From Collybia mongolica (Eukaryota; Basidiomycota; Agaricomycetes; Agaricales; Clitocybaceae): a DNA stretch of 64,000 bases. Location of the stretch: NCBI GenBank assembly GCA_013420905.1, contig JAAXNY010000020.1:264945-328944 (forward strand), given 5' to 3'. Each line of letters starts with the position of its first letter. The stretch's first letter is position 1. Both the position numbers and the translations under genes were made by a program. Shown in pieces: positions 13,607 to 23,412 of this stretch. Below the pieces are notes generated by a model that ran no database searches, was not told the origin of the DNA, and saw nothing but the letters and a program-made list of their open reading frames with translations.

Positions 13607-14804
13607 ATGAACGCACTCGATTCACATAAGGTAAAGACCTCCACCCTCATATACCCAGAATCCGGGTTTCCCCCAGAAATATACTCCAACATCATGGACC
13701 ACATCCCCGACAAATCGACGCTCGCAACATTACTCGCATGCTCCAGGCTCTTCACCCCCGAAGTCGAGCGGCGACTCCTCCACAGCTTCAGCTCCAGCAA
13801 CCTCCGACACCAGACCCTCTTCCTCTCCACACTTCTCTCCACCACCCACCCACACCGCGGGCCCCTCGTCCAGCGCCTCTCCCTGCACCTCCCACACGAC
13901 CCCCCCTCCGCCGCACCAGTACTCACACTCCTCGCCCAGGCCCTCCCGAGCCTCCCACAACTCACCCACCTCGCACTCTCCAGCCAGTACGACACCGACT
14001 TCCGCACCGTGCTCCCCGCGACAGACCCCGCGCCCTTCCAGCTGCGCGCCTTCTCCTGCGACTGGGACGCGCACGGCGACGTCGACCCCCTGCAGCCGGA
14101 CTTCCTGGCGCGCTTCCTCGCGGCGCAGCACGCCCTCGAGGAGCTCGCGCTCCCGAACCGCCACTACCGCCTTGGGCTCCCGCGGGGGGCGCTGACGCGG
14201 GTGCGGCGGGTGTGGGGCCCGGTGGGCCTCGTGGGGGAGATTGCTGCGGGGCGCGCGCGGATCACGCACGCGCGGTGCGAGGGCGGTGTGTTCTGGGGCG
14301 ACACTGTGCTTGGGGACGGGGTGCTGGGGTTCTTGTCGCAGCTTACGGTTTTAAATTTGGGCACGATGCTGGGGAGGCCGTCTTTGGACATTATAGCGGC
14401 GTGTCTCACCGCGCTGGAAGTTCTGGTTCTCGGTGGCTTTGACGTGAGTGCCCAGCACAGACTTAGGGGCTCTCACCCTGGCTCAGATTTGGCTGACGGG
14501 CGCTTTGCTTTAGGCTCGTGACGAAGTGCTCGACTTGCACAAGATACAGACCCTGCGGCTGTTCGTGTACAGCAAATGCGACGGATATGAGTCCGACTCT
14601 TCTAATGCCTCCGCAGAGAATTTTGAGAAGATGGAGAACCTGCAGCGGATGGTGGTCGGGCAGGATTTTGACAACCGCGGGATGCCGGTGATGCCTTGCC
14701 AGTGCTGGGATAGAGGTGGGGGCGGTCCGGTGGAGGTTCTTGCGTTTGAAGGGGCCAGCTGGGAGTGGGAAGAATGGAAGGAGAAACCGCATGTATATGC
14801 GTGA
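13607..14804 (+). CDS. F-box/leucine-rich-repeat-like protein, 375 aa
   Basis: Exons 13607-14443 and 14514-14804, phase 0 across a 70-bp intron. Residues about 20-60 (FPPEIYSNIMDHIPDKSTLATL, then LACSRLF) look like an F-box: a Pro-x-Glu start, a hydrophobic core and a C-S-R-L-F turn. The remainder is Leu-rich with irregular L-x-x-L-x-L spacing, as in the fast-evolving F-box families of mushroom genomes. By family knowledge such proteins are candidate substrate adaptors of SCF ubiquitin ligases; that role is inference. The coding region is very GC-rich, giving long shadow frames on both strands. Its 3' half is partly duplicated directly downstream. Confidence 0.65.
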
Positions 14805-14865
14805 AAATTATATTTATTCTGAAATTCCTAAATTTCTGGGAAAAGATCCAGGGGACATGGAGTAC

Positions 14866-15300
14866 CCCCGCGGACGGTCAGGACGGCATGCTGAGGTTTT
14901 TGCCGCAGCTCACGGACGTGAAATTGGACGCTCTTGCGTGCCACCCTGCCGTACTGGAAGTCCTAGTCCTCGGCGGGTTCGACGCATGTGCTAATCCCGT
15001 ATTTGGGCTGGCTTGGATTTGACTGATGGTCCTCAGGGTACGCGCTGGACTCGCGACGAAATCATCGGCATGTATAAAATCAGGAGCGTGTGGTTCGTGC
15101 GGCTTGAGCACGACAGATCCGAGCCTTCCATTGTCTCCGAAGGGAATTCTGAGATGAAGAATATCCAGGAAATCGTGATTGCGCAGGATTTCGACAGTGA
15201 CGGGATGCCGGTGATGGCTTGCCAGTAAGAGCCCGGTGGAGGTTCATGTGTTTGAAGATATCAGCTGGAGATTTGGAAGAGAGACCGCATGTGCATACAC
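14866..15300 (+). pseudogene. decayed tandem copy of the F-box gene 3' half
   Basis: The sequence repeats, with divergence, the preceding gene from about 14,310 to 14,800. Shared landmarks in the same order are the FL-QLT segment, LEVLVLGGFD before the splice donor, R-DE at the start of the last exon, QDFD-GMPVM and the P-CQ end. The equivalent of the tail differs by a deletion of about 20 nt and a premature TAA at 15,226-15,228. There is no copy of the F-box part and no start codon in context. I infer a partial tandem duplication that has lost function, unless it serves as an alternative 3' exon of the upstream gene. Confidence 0.6.
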
Positions 15301-15755
15301 AGGAATCTCAGGCCACTTTCGAATTCCTGGAGACTGATCAGCCCATTGCCTAGCTACTGCACTTAGCACGTAGAAGTAGAAGTACTAGATCCACAAGGTA
15401 GCAAGATCTCCATCATCGAACGCTGCGTGTATTTTTGGTTAGATCAAACTCACTTTTGATCACGGGCGTGAACTGTCATGCGCATCTTTTTTTAAATGAA
15501 TAGGGGCATATGGCAATGAAGCCTGAATTTTGAAAGGAGGCAACAGACAAACCAACAGTTGCCAACTCTACAATCTGTGCATTAAATTTTTTTTTGTGTA
15601 ACAACAGTAAACCAACAGAGAGAGGGGGGGGGGGGATTCGACTGGAGCATGGGGTACAGCGGGATAGCAGCACAAAATTACAGGGTATATCGAGGGACTC
15701 GGGGTATTATGATCGGCGTGAGGGGTAGGCAATACAAATTCTGCACCGTAAAGCA
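15301..15755. other. intergenic, contains a G12 run
   Basis: About 450 bp between the F-box remnant and the 3' end of the bHLH gene. It contains a purine stretch with a run of about 12 G at 15,625-15,637. No gene was recognised; part is probably the 3' UTR or last small exon of the minus-strand bHLH gene. Confidence 0.5.
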
Positions 15756-16604
15756 TCAGTGAGAGTAAGAAAGAGAGACACAAAGATAATACCAACATGG
15801 ATATATCCCCGCCTCTGCCTCCACGCGCAACACCTCCTCCCTCAGCGCGTCCCGGCCCTCCTCCAGCCATCGACAGTACTCGACCGCCCTGAAGAGCACG
15901 CCGCTCTTCCCTTTCGTCTGTCCCTTCCCCCTGAGGCCGCTGCCCTTGGGCCGGCCGCGGGTGGGCATGCCAATGCCGTGGGCCGAGCCTGCAGGGGCAA
16001 GCAGGGAGATGAGCTGTGCGTACCCGTCGCGGATCGCGTTGCGGCGCTTCTGCTCGGACATGATGTGGTTCAGGCGCTTCTGCGGCGTCGAGAGGAGCGG
16101 CTTCGAGCGAGGGCCCACAGGGGCAGGATCGCTACTACTCGCACTAGCACTCGCGGGGTTGTTTGTTGCGGAGGAGCGCGAGGAGGAGGTATCGGAGGGC
16201 GTGCTGCGGGCCTGGCTGCCCTCGCGCGCATCGTGGTCCATAAGATGCTCGTCTGGCGGGGGTGGAGCGTGGATCGTCGCTCTGGAGGCGGCGGAGCGGG
16301 TGCTAGGCTTGGGACGATTGGAGGTGGAGGGCTCGGGTGCGGTGTTTAGGTGGGGATTAGAGTAAGGTGCGTGTGTGTTGGGGACATAGTCTGGATAGGG
16401 GAGTTCCTGGGCGGGGTAGTCCCAATTGAGGTCGCCAAAGTTGTCGAGAAAGCCGAGAATGTCAACGGTCTCTGCTGAGGAGAAGAGATCTGCAGAAGAG
16501 GGGAGAGGGGGTGGATTGGGAAAGAGATTGGAGAGAGCAGGATCGAAAGTGAACTCGAAATCGGAAAAGGGGACTGGAGGTTGTAGTGGATGCTGGTTTG
16601 CCAT
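15756..16604 (-). CDS. basic helix-loop-helix transcription factor
   Basis: A single open frame of 282 codons on the minus strand from the ATG at 16,604. The N-terminal part is Pro/Ser-rich with acidic-aromatic patches, a plausible activation region. A basic region and helix 1 lie at about residues 175-205 (RLNHIMSEQKRRNAIRDGYA), with the E and R residues that contact an E-box. An unusually long Gly/Arg/Lys-rich loop follows, then helix 2 (SGVLFRAVEYCRWLEEGRDA) leading into a short leucine-zipper-like tail. The true 3' end may be a few codons earlier: a GT-AG pair near 15,790 would create a stop after EAGIYPC. The gene is divergent from a Zn2Cys6 gene 171 bp away. Fungal bHLH proteins of this shape regulate lipid, glycolytic or phosphate genes; I cannot say which. 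Confidence 0.8.
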   Translation of the reverse strand: MANQHPLQPPVPFSDFEFTFDPALSNLFPNPPPLPSSADLFSSAETVDILGFLDNFGDLNWDYPAQELPYPDYVPNTHAPYSNPHLNTAPEPSTSNRPKPSTRSAASRATIHAPPPPDEHLMDHDAREGSQARSTPSDTSSSRSSATNNPASASASSSDPAPVGPRSKPLLSTPQKRLNHIMSEQKRRNAIRDGYAQLISLLAPAGSAHGIGMPTRGRPKGSGLRGKGQTKGKSGVLFRAVEYCRWLEEGRDALREEVLRVEAEAGIYPCWYYLCVSLSYSH

Positions 16605-16775
16605 CGTCGCAGGTCGCTATTAACCCTGGCCAACAACTTTTTGGACCGGGTATGCCGCGTAGAACTGATTGCCGGATTGATGGGCGATGACATAAGCAGT
16701 TACCTAATGTTTAAACCGCCGTGAGCCCGACGATGGCCCTCCGTTTCGTTGCCGCTGCTCGCCGTCGCTCCTGAG
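16605..16775. promoter_or_regulatory. shared divergent promoter of two transcription factor genes
   Basis: Only 171 bp separate the start codons of the bHLH gene (minus) and the Zn2Cys6 gene (plus). Both promoters must lie here or overlap the neighbouring coding sequence, so co-regulation is likely. No TATA box stands out. This is inferred from layout. Confidence 0.5.
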
Positions 16776-17593
16776 ATGTCGGCGCTCAACTCAGACTCGT
16801 CCCCGGCTCAAGATGCTGCCTCCACCATCGACGCCCAGCAGCAGCTCCAACAGCAACTCCAACAACAACAGCAGCAAGTTCAGCAGGATCTCCTCGTTCA
16901 GCCCATCCAAGGGCCCCCCTCTTCAACTAATGAATCCGCCCGCAAACGTCCGTATCCTATCCTTTATATCTAGCCGATCGCACCGGCCTTAATCCTCCTC
17001 TTCAGCCAAAGCACCCTCCGTCCGCAGGGCCTGTGTAGCCTGCCATGCCGGAAAAACAAGATGTAGCGAGGTGCTGCCCTGCCAGGTCCGTCCCCACCCC
17101 ACTCCACAACTCCCCACCAACCACCCGTCTTACCCCTGACCACTTACAGAGTTGCCTCAAGCGCGGCCTGGGCCAATCCTGCGCCTACCCAGACCCTGAT
17201 GCCCCAGAGCAGCAGTCTCATCATACGCCTGGTATGCACCATACAGCTTTCCTCCATGACTTCCCAATCAACGTGGACACAGCCTCCGCCGCGCAGGCCT
17301 TTGCCCCACCCCCCATGTACGCCACCCTCCAAGGCACGCCCAACCTCTCCCACCAGCACTACTACGACTACAACGGCACCTTCACCGGCGCCAGCTCATC
17401 GACCTTCCGCCCCAATAAGCGCCCACGCAACCTCACAGAGGAAGAGGCCGCCGCCATCACCCGCAACTTCAGCCGTGGCGACTTTTACGTGGGCAACAGT
17501 GCACCAGTGCGTATCGATCCTCGACTCCCTGTCAGGCTCACTCTGGGAGAAGGCGACCACGTCCACTTTACCGTGGGCGAGGCCTTGGTATAG
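16776..17593 (+). CDS. Zn2Cys6 fungal-type transcription factor, 231 aa
   Basis: Three exons, 16776-16947, 17006-17085 and 17150-17593, phases 1 and 0. The N-terminus has a glutamine-rich tract (about residues 28-46). The binuclear zinc cluster spans exons 2 and 3: RACVACHAGKTRCSEVLPCQ followed by SCLKRGLGQSCAYP, giving C-x2-C-x6-C-x5-C-x2-C-x8-C, the GAL4-type DNA-binding pattern. No fungal-specific middle homology domain follows; the rest is short, Tyr/Pro/His-rich with a conserved-looking C-terminal block (RIDPRLPVRLTLGEGDHVHF). It is therefore a small member of the class. Divergently paired with the bHLH gene. Confidence 0.85.
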
Positions 17594-18709
17594 GTATAGA
17601 AATTTGGGACTCTTCACAGTGTATATATCTACGGTTTTTTTCTTGCTTTTTTACTCTTGTAGCTTTCACCCGGCCTCTGTTTGTACCATATCTAGTTTTT
17701 CTTTTTTGGTTCTTTCTCTTTTATCTTCGCCCGTCGCAAAAATATCGTGTAAATATGATGCAGTTTGTTATCTTCATCTACGTAATGACTTTACTTTTGC
17801 TATCCCTAAAGTCAAGGCCCCGAGCAAAAGTCGACACAATAACCTTACGATCCCTCGAACATGCCACATAAACTACATACAGGAATCTTCTCACCAGGTG
17901 TCAGATATGTGCCCAAAAGTCTCTTTGTCGGTCTCCTAATTACGATAGAAGGATTCTAGCGCACTAAGCTAATGGCACCGCACGGCCGGATCCGAGTGTT
18001 CCATCCCCGTAACCCAACAAGCTATACATTGATAAAAAGCAGACACCCCTTATTGCTGTTTTCATAATTGTTGGCGAAACTGCCGTTTTGGACGAAACCA
18101 AAAAATTGCGTCATCTCGAGCATCCATCTTGTTTTCGCCGTAGCACACTACAAATACGACTCAAATCGGAACAACGAAACATGCGATGAGCTCGTCGTAA
18201 GCACGCATTTATGATACATACAAAAAATACAGTAAATAACCGTCTCAAATAATTCGATCTTTTTGGGTGCTGGTTATGAGTATTTTGTGCAACTGTTGGC
18301 GAGACCCAATTCTGCCCGTTCTAACCAAGTCCGTGATCATATGCAACACAACACAAACATGCACGGCTTGCTATTCGTGGCACTGATTGCCCCAAAACTT
18401 GTACAGGACGCTGGAATATGTACTGCGTACACCATATGTCTCGTACAAGCCCCCATCTGCTCCGGTGCAAGAATGGCACACATACCATGGCCCCTGAGAG
18501 CACACTGAGCGGATTGGCCCCGACCATGCTATAAGAAAAAGACCTTCTATTCATAGACACGGATACACTTTAAACTAATGTCAAAGCGCAACACGGCCTG
18601 ATCCTGCCCTACCCCCCGACACGCCGGTAGACAGGGCCGTCCGTCGTGCTCTAACAAGACATTAATTGACAAAAGCTGAATATCTGAAAAACAAATACAC
18701 TCACCTCCT
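17594..18709. other. intergenic, no gene recognised
   Basis: About 1.1 kb between convergent gene ends. The first part is T-rich 3' untranslated-like sequence after the zinc-cluster gene. Nothing else was recognised; a 247-codon open frame at 17,199-17,939 is a shadow of the zinc-cluster gene running on. Confidence 0.6.
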
Positions 18710-20052
18710 CTATGTCGGTTTCCTGAAGTGTTTCTCTTCAAATCCCATCTTGTCTACTAGTATAAGACAATTGGGGCAAGGTGGAGCCAGGCCTTCGAGA
18801 GTCTTCGTTTTATCATACACATACGGGACACCAATCGTTTTTTCGAGGACGATGAACGGCTGCAGCGCGAACCCCTCGGCAGCCTTGAGCTCTGCGGCAG
18901 TTAACCCAAACCTACAACGATAGAGCAAAACGACAGGGCTGAATAAAGTATCTCCCATAAACCCCACACCAGATGCATTACGTACGATTTCACAGACATG
19001 AAATTGAACGTCTCCCCACAATGACCGTACTTCTGCGGGACCGCATCGCCCGCCTGGTCGACTGCGGATGCTTGATTCGGTACGATCAGACCCGCCGTGA
19101 CCATCTGAGCATTACGCGACTCCTGGATCGTCGTTTTAGCGTTTTCGGGCGGGTTGTCAAGGTTGGAACCCAGCACCGCACGCTTGGTCGCCCCCTGCTG
19201 GAAGAACGTCAGCTGGATCATCTGCGCTTCGCGCTTCTTTGCACCGAGCAGCGTTCGGCAGAAATATGCGTAGAGTCCGCAGAGAGGATAGTAATAATTG
19301 TCCCGCGATGCGTCTTTGGGTGCCGCACCGGACACGGAAAAGATCCACCCCACGAGGTCGAGGAGGGTGTGCATGGTAAATTGCGTTGTATGGTAGTTGA
19401 GGATGCGAGGGATAGCCAGTACGACCTTGCCGAACTCTGTTGGTTTCGACGGCCTTCCTTTCGCCGTTAGCTGTGCTTTCAATGCCTGTACAGTGAGATA
19501 CGTACATGCATGATTTGATATCCGCCACGACGTTAGCTAGGCTTTGACTGGAGCTCGCATCAACGTCGTAGGCTTTTGGGTCCTTGACTATGAGGTCGAA
19601 CAATTCTAAAATCTGTGGCAAGTAGTAATAAGTCTGTAGATACTTCCAAGCTTATTTCGTTGTGTCTCCCACCTCCGCTCTGGTATATTTTCCGCCATCG
19701 GCAAACGTGACTTTTCCATTGAAGGCAGAGGGCGGTTGAAGCATTGGTACAAAGTTCGATGGTGATCTGGTCAGGTGTGGCTAATCCCCGTTTTATGTGT
19801 GTGTATGCTGCTTGATCAGTTGCACGATTCTTGAGATCGGCGCGTGGCCACACCAGTCAGGTCCGGCCCTACTTTCCCTCCGAAGAGTGGCGTTCCACGT
19901 TCCCCTAACCAACCGATAATGAACGCTGCAGGAGAACCCTCTTTCACGAATGTCACGTAGCAAAATGCACATAAGAGGCAAATCACGGAAGGTTCACTAG
20001 TACCTGTCGAGTGAAATCCGAGGGAAGACTGGGGATGGGGAGTTGATAACAT
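18710..20052 (-). CDS. fungal deaminase-superfamily-like protein, 346 aa
   Basis: Six exons on the minus strand: 20052-20004, 19940-19826, 19766-19673, 19612-19532, 19485-18986 and 18911-18710; lengths sum to a multiple of three with all phases matching. Exon 4 could end 3 nt later (GTCGTG or GTGGCG donor). The C-terminal part has KYGHCGETF around residue 270 and, near the end, PPCPNCL. A C-x-E followed by P-C-x-x-C is the zinc and proton-shuttle signature of the cytidine/nucleic-acid deaminase fold, and I recall a large mushroom-specific family with 'KYGHCAET' at this place. The N-terminal half (FGGKVGPDLTG, TFADGGKYTRAE, YHTTQFTMHTLLDLVGW) is shared across that family. Activity is unproven: Gly replaces the usual Ala in the C-A-E motif. 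No signal peptide. Divergent from the small-protein family, 288 bp away. Confidence 0.7.
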
Positions 20053-20340
20053 CGATGAAGATAACCAGATGGACCTATATTCAACACTGGGCTGAATGTA
20101 GGTCGGTTTTGCCTGCAGGAGCGGTCCTAAGGGGCTGGGAACAGATGAACTTTCGGGTCTCGTTTGGGGGGCCTGTCATGTTGGGAGTGCTTGGACGGGC
20201 ACGCGTTTTGCGATAAGTTTCGGTTACGGCCGAGCATCCATATAATGATCGCTCCTGCTCAAAAGGACGGCCCCAAGTGAACCAGAATTCATCTGCCTGC
20301 CGCGCTCTCAACAAGGCTTAACTCACATCGTTCGAACCCA
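20053..20340. promoter_or_regulatory. divergent promoter between deaminase-like gene and small-protein gene
   Basis: The start codons of the minus-strand deaminase-like gene and the plus-strand 112-residue gene are 288 bp apart. This layout makes a shared regulatory region likely. No specific motif was identified. Confidence 0.45.
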
Positions 20341-20800
20341 ATGACTGGTTCGACAGTAAGTCCGCCCCACATGCACCCCCACTCCAGTGTTGACGGGCCT
20401 ATGAACAGAGTTCGCTAGCAAAGGACGAGGTAACGTTATTGTATCCTTGAACAGATGCTCGTCTTATCTGATCCCACCATGTCTTCTAACTCTTCAGGGC
20501 GTGTCCCCGACAGCGACAATTCCGAAAGGCTGGACAAACAAAGTCTCTTCTCGCGCCAAATCCCAAATAGAGGATATGCTGAAAGAATCGACGGGCCTGT
20601 CTACCGTGACATTCGATCTGGCTGAAACGGAGGGCAACCAGTACCTGTTCAAGTCGAAATCAACCTACTACTTTTGGAACGTAGCAACCGAAGCGGGGGT
20701 CAAGGTTCTGAGCCCAACCAGTCAAGCCGCGCTGTACGCACAGATGGCGAAGGACATTAGGAAGGTTGATGCACAGCGATTGCCGTACATTGCGCCGTAG
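20341..20800 (+). CDS. small unknown protein, copy 1 of a tandem family, 112 aa
   Basis: Three exons of 15, 21 and 303 nt: 20341-20355, 20409-20429 and 20498-20800, all phase 0. The product is acidic-to-neutral, 112 residues, without signal peptide or membrane helix. The core reads IPKGWTNKV, RAKSQIEDML, FDLAETEGNQYLF, STYYFWNVATEAGVKVL and ends KVDAQRLPYIAP. I do not recognise a domain. A second intact copy with the same exon lengths lies 0.7 kb downstream and a remnant follows, so the family is locally amplified. Placement head to head with a deaminase-like gene is notable, but any functional link is speculation. Confidence 0.75.
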
Positions 20801-21523
20801 ATTATGTTTCTGTCGTTGAGTAGAATACCGGCCGTTTTGTGTCGCTTCTGCAAGCCGCGTGTCATCGTGAGAGGAGGCGGGTGGAGCGAGTGATAGTTCC
20901 TGAAAGTCCAGTGTAGTGCTGATCGGATCGCATATCATCATTAGAGTATCAGGATATCATGTTATCGGCATGGTGCAGTATAGGTGCATGTTCTTGGAGC
21001 CCAGTCTGTAGACCTATATTCTGGGGTAAGGTCGCGAGTCGCCACAGGACAGTGTATAGTCCACCCAAATTAGCAAGAGGATCGTTGTGGGTATGATGCA
21101 TCGTTTTAATGAGGGATTGAAACGGATATAGAGCACTCCACAAAACGATAAAAGGCGGAAGGCTTATCCAAGTTAATAGATTAAATCTCGTGTCAGTCAC
21201 CGGGAGGGGGCTACTGAGAGAACGGTGACGATCTTTTCTTTCATTCTCAACTCCACTTATCACGCTGTGCCCGAGTGACTCGTGTGATATGCGGGGTTTT
21301 ACCGTGAGGGAGTGACGTTGGGCATGGTACCAATGTAGATCTGGCGATCAGTGAAGCTACGAAGACGCCGTCTTATGTGGATGGTATGGGACAGGACCCA
21401 GTCATGAGCATAGGAAAGGACGAAATGCCCCAGTTAAAATTATTGCTGAACAAATCATGGGCTGAACTTTAGCTGAATGTGAATGAGACGTGACTTTGTT
21501 GGAGCTCACATACTTTGACCCCC
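20801..21523. other. intergenic between the two tandem copies
   Basis: About 720 bp. No open frame or repeat was recognised. Its right end must include the promoter of copy 2. Confidence 0.5.
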
Positions 21524-21982
21524 ATGACTGAATCAACCGTAAGCTCCAACTATCCAATCACCTTGATAGCAGGACTGATCATTCTCGCAAATACAGGCTA
21601 GACCCCTAGATGCTGAGGTGCCCAACAGCTGTCCTTCTCCAACTCTCCTCCAGGTTGACCTCGTTCCTTGATAATCCAGGGTGTTGATACAACGATGAGA
21701 ATTCCGAAAGGTTGGACAAAAGACATTCCTGCTCGCGCCAAGGACCAAGTGGAGGATATGTTGGCAGAGGAAACGAACCTCCCCAACATTGAGCTCGACC
21801 TTGCTGAAACCGAGGGCAACCGGTATATCTTCATATCAGACTCGACCTTCTACTTCTGGAATGTAGCCACGCAGGCTGGCGTCGAAGTCTTGAACCAGAA
21901 ATACAAGGCAAAACTATACACACAGATGGATGATGATATTAGAAAGGTGGAGACAGAGCGGTTACCATACATCGAGCCGTAA
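21524..21982 (+). CDS. small unknown protein, copy 2 of a tandem family, 112 aa
   Basis: Exons 21524-21538, 21597-21617 and 21680-21982 are again exactly 15, 21 and 303 nt and all phase 0. The product matches copy 1 in length, start (MT-ST), core (IPKGWTKDI, DLAETEGNRYIF, STFYFWNVATQAGVEVL) and end (RLPYIEP), while the second exon and intron sequences have diverged. This is a clear tandem duplicate under apparent coding constraint. Function unknown. Confidence 0.75.
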
Positions 21983-22759
21983 ATCGTGTTTCTGTCGCTG
22001 TTACCGCATTCGCTGCTTGAAGAATGCCTACAACGAGAGGATTGAAACGGCTCGCTTGAACTTTAATCTAGTCTCAACGAATTGGCTAGTCTCCTGTAGT
22101 CCAACCGTATTTCATGGCATTTGTATGACACTTGAACAAAGGCTGAGGTTTGTCATGAGGGTACTGGAGAAAGGCTCGGCTAAAACGCCCAGTAAAATAC
22201 GCGGTGATATTCCTTCGCTTAGAGAAATAGGTTCTCGATATTTGGCTCAGCACTCAACGATAAAAACCCAAGCGCCGTCCCACAAAGGAATATGAAGTAA
22301 AACTACAGAGGTCACAAATGGGTTCAAGTTTGGTGAGTGGATGGTGACGATACTCAACCACGCTCAACGCTCGCAGAGTGAGAATTGACGATCATGGAAA
22401 ACTCTATCTTGAGACAGGGTAAAAACCTTTCTTGCTTCCATGAATTCCAACCTCATTGACATTGCTTTTTCGACCTTATCGGAAAACTATCCACATTCTG
22501 GTAGTGCTCCTCCCTTCTCTCGGGAGATCGCCCACATTAGTTTCTGTGGAGGCCGGGGTGAGGAGGCAACCCAAAATCTAGTAGTAGAAACTGACTAGGG
22601 TCCGTCTCGTCCTACAGGTTTTGCAACGATTAACAAGTGACGTTAAGGGGTCAAAATTCTGGGATTTCCGAATTCCACCAAACATGATCTTGTGTTGTTT
22701 CTGGATCATGGTGGTTGTGGTGCGATTCATAAGTACCAAATAGTCGTACTTCTCTGAAG
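21983..22759. other. intergenic, upstream of decayed third copy
   Basis: About 780 bp that should contain the 5' part of a third family member if the duplication unit was complete. I could not recognise its first exons with confidence; frames are broken. Confidence 0.4.
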
Positions 22760-22894
22760 TTCCTCGCGATTCAGAGTCACTTCTACGACGCGGCCACCCA
22801 GGCCGCAGTCAAAGTTCTGTATCAGAAGGATGAGGCGAAGTTGGGTCAACAGATAGACAGGGAATCAAGAAAGGTAGAGAGCGAGGCGCCATGA
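22760..22894 (+). pseudogene. remnant of a third tandem small-protein copy
   Basis: Codons here align with the last 45 residues of copies 1 and 2: F-FYDAATQAAVKVLYQK, then AKL-QQI, ESRKVESE and a stop. A 3-nt loss removes part of the 'FWNV' segment and the end is shortened. The upstream frame is interrupted. It is a decayed copy rather than a working gene. Confidence 0.65.
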
Positions 22895-23412
22895 ATCATA
22901 ATTTCATCGGTACCAATAAATCGAGTTGGTTGGAGCTAAAGGTCACCAAGGTCCATTAGTTGCTGTAGTACTCGCAGATTCGGAATCGTGGTGGTTCCGG
23001 GACGGTCATAACGAGTTCGCGTTGCATTTTGGGGGAAAAAATGGACCGTCACTTGTCGTCGTTTGTCCTGTCTATAAGTAGTCAGTTAGCCGAAGTAAAT
23101 TGCATGAGGGTCGTGGGAGACGTTCTTGAACATCGCCGTGAGCGCTTCTGCAGCAAATTACGTTGTGTAACGTGACCGCGACACCGAAACTTCAAGTTTG
23201 CCACCTCCACCATTGGCACTATCTCCATCACTAAGGCCTAGGGTCCAGAACCACCACAGGATCGGTGTCCAAATGACGCATACTTCCGAGGATTGTACTC
23301 ATATGGTCTCGGGACTAATACATTTGTCAAACCTATCATTTGAATTTCGATATCCAAACTTCCAACCCTGTTAATCTCCACCATCAGTTGTTGCGAAGGC
23401 TATAGGACGAGG
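22895..23412. other. intergenic, promoter side of DUF4246 gene A
   Basis: About 520 bp without recognised genes. Immediately before the start codon the sequence GGACGAGG precedes ATGGA; the same context precedes the start of the inverted paralogue at 27,811, so the duplication includes some 5' flank. Confidence 0.5.

Noticed and set aside
13730..14442. Long Arg/Pro-rich frames on both strands across the F-box gene
   Set aside because: GC-rich third positions open the other frames; composition is extreme and the F-box frame has the coherent motifs and splice sites.
15759..16365. Plus-strand frames opposite the bHLH gene
   Set aside because: Antisense shadows of the GC-rich bHLH coding sequence.
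17199..17939. 247-codon plus-strand frame overlapping the Zn2Cys6 gene
   Set aside because: It is the +1 shadow of the real coding exon, with Ser/Thr/Pro-rich composition and no family match.
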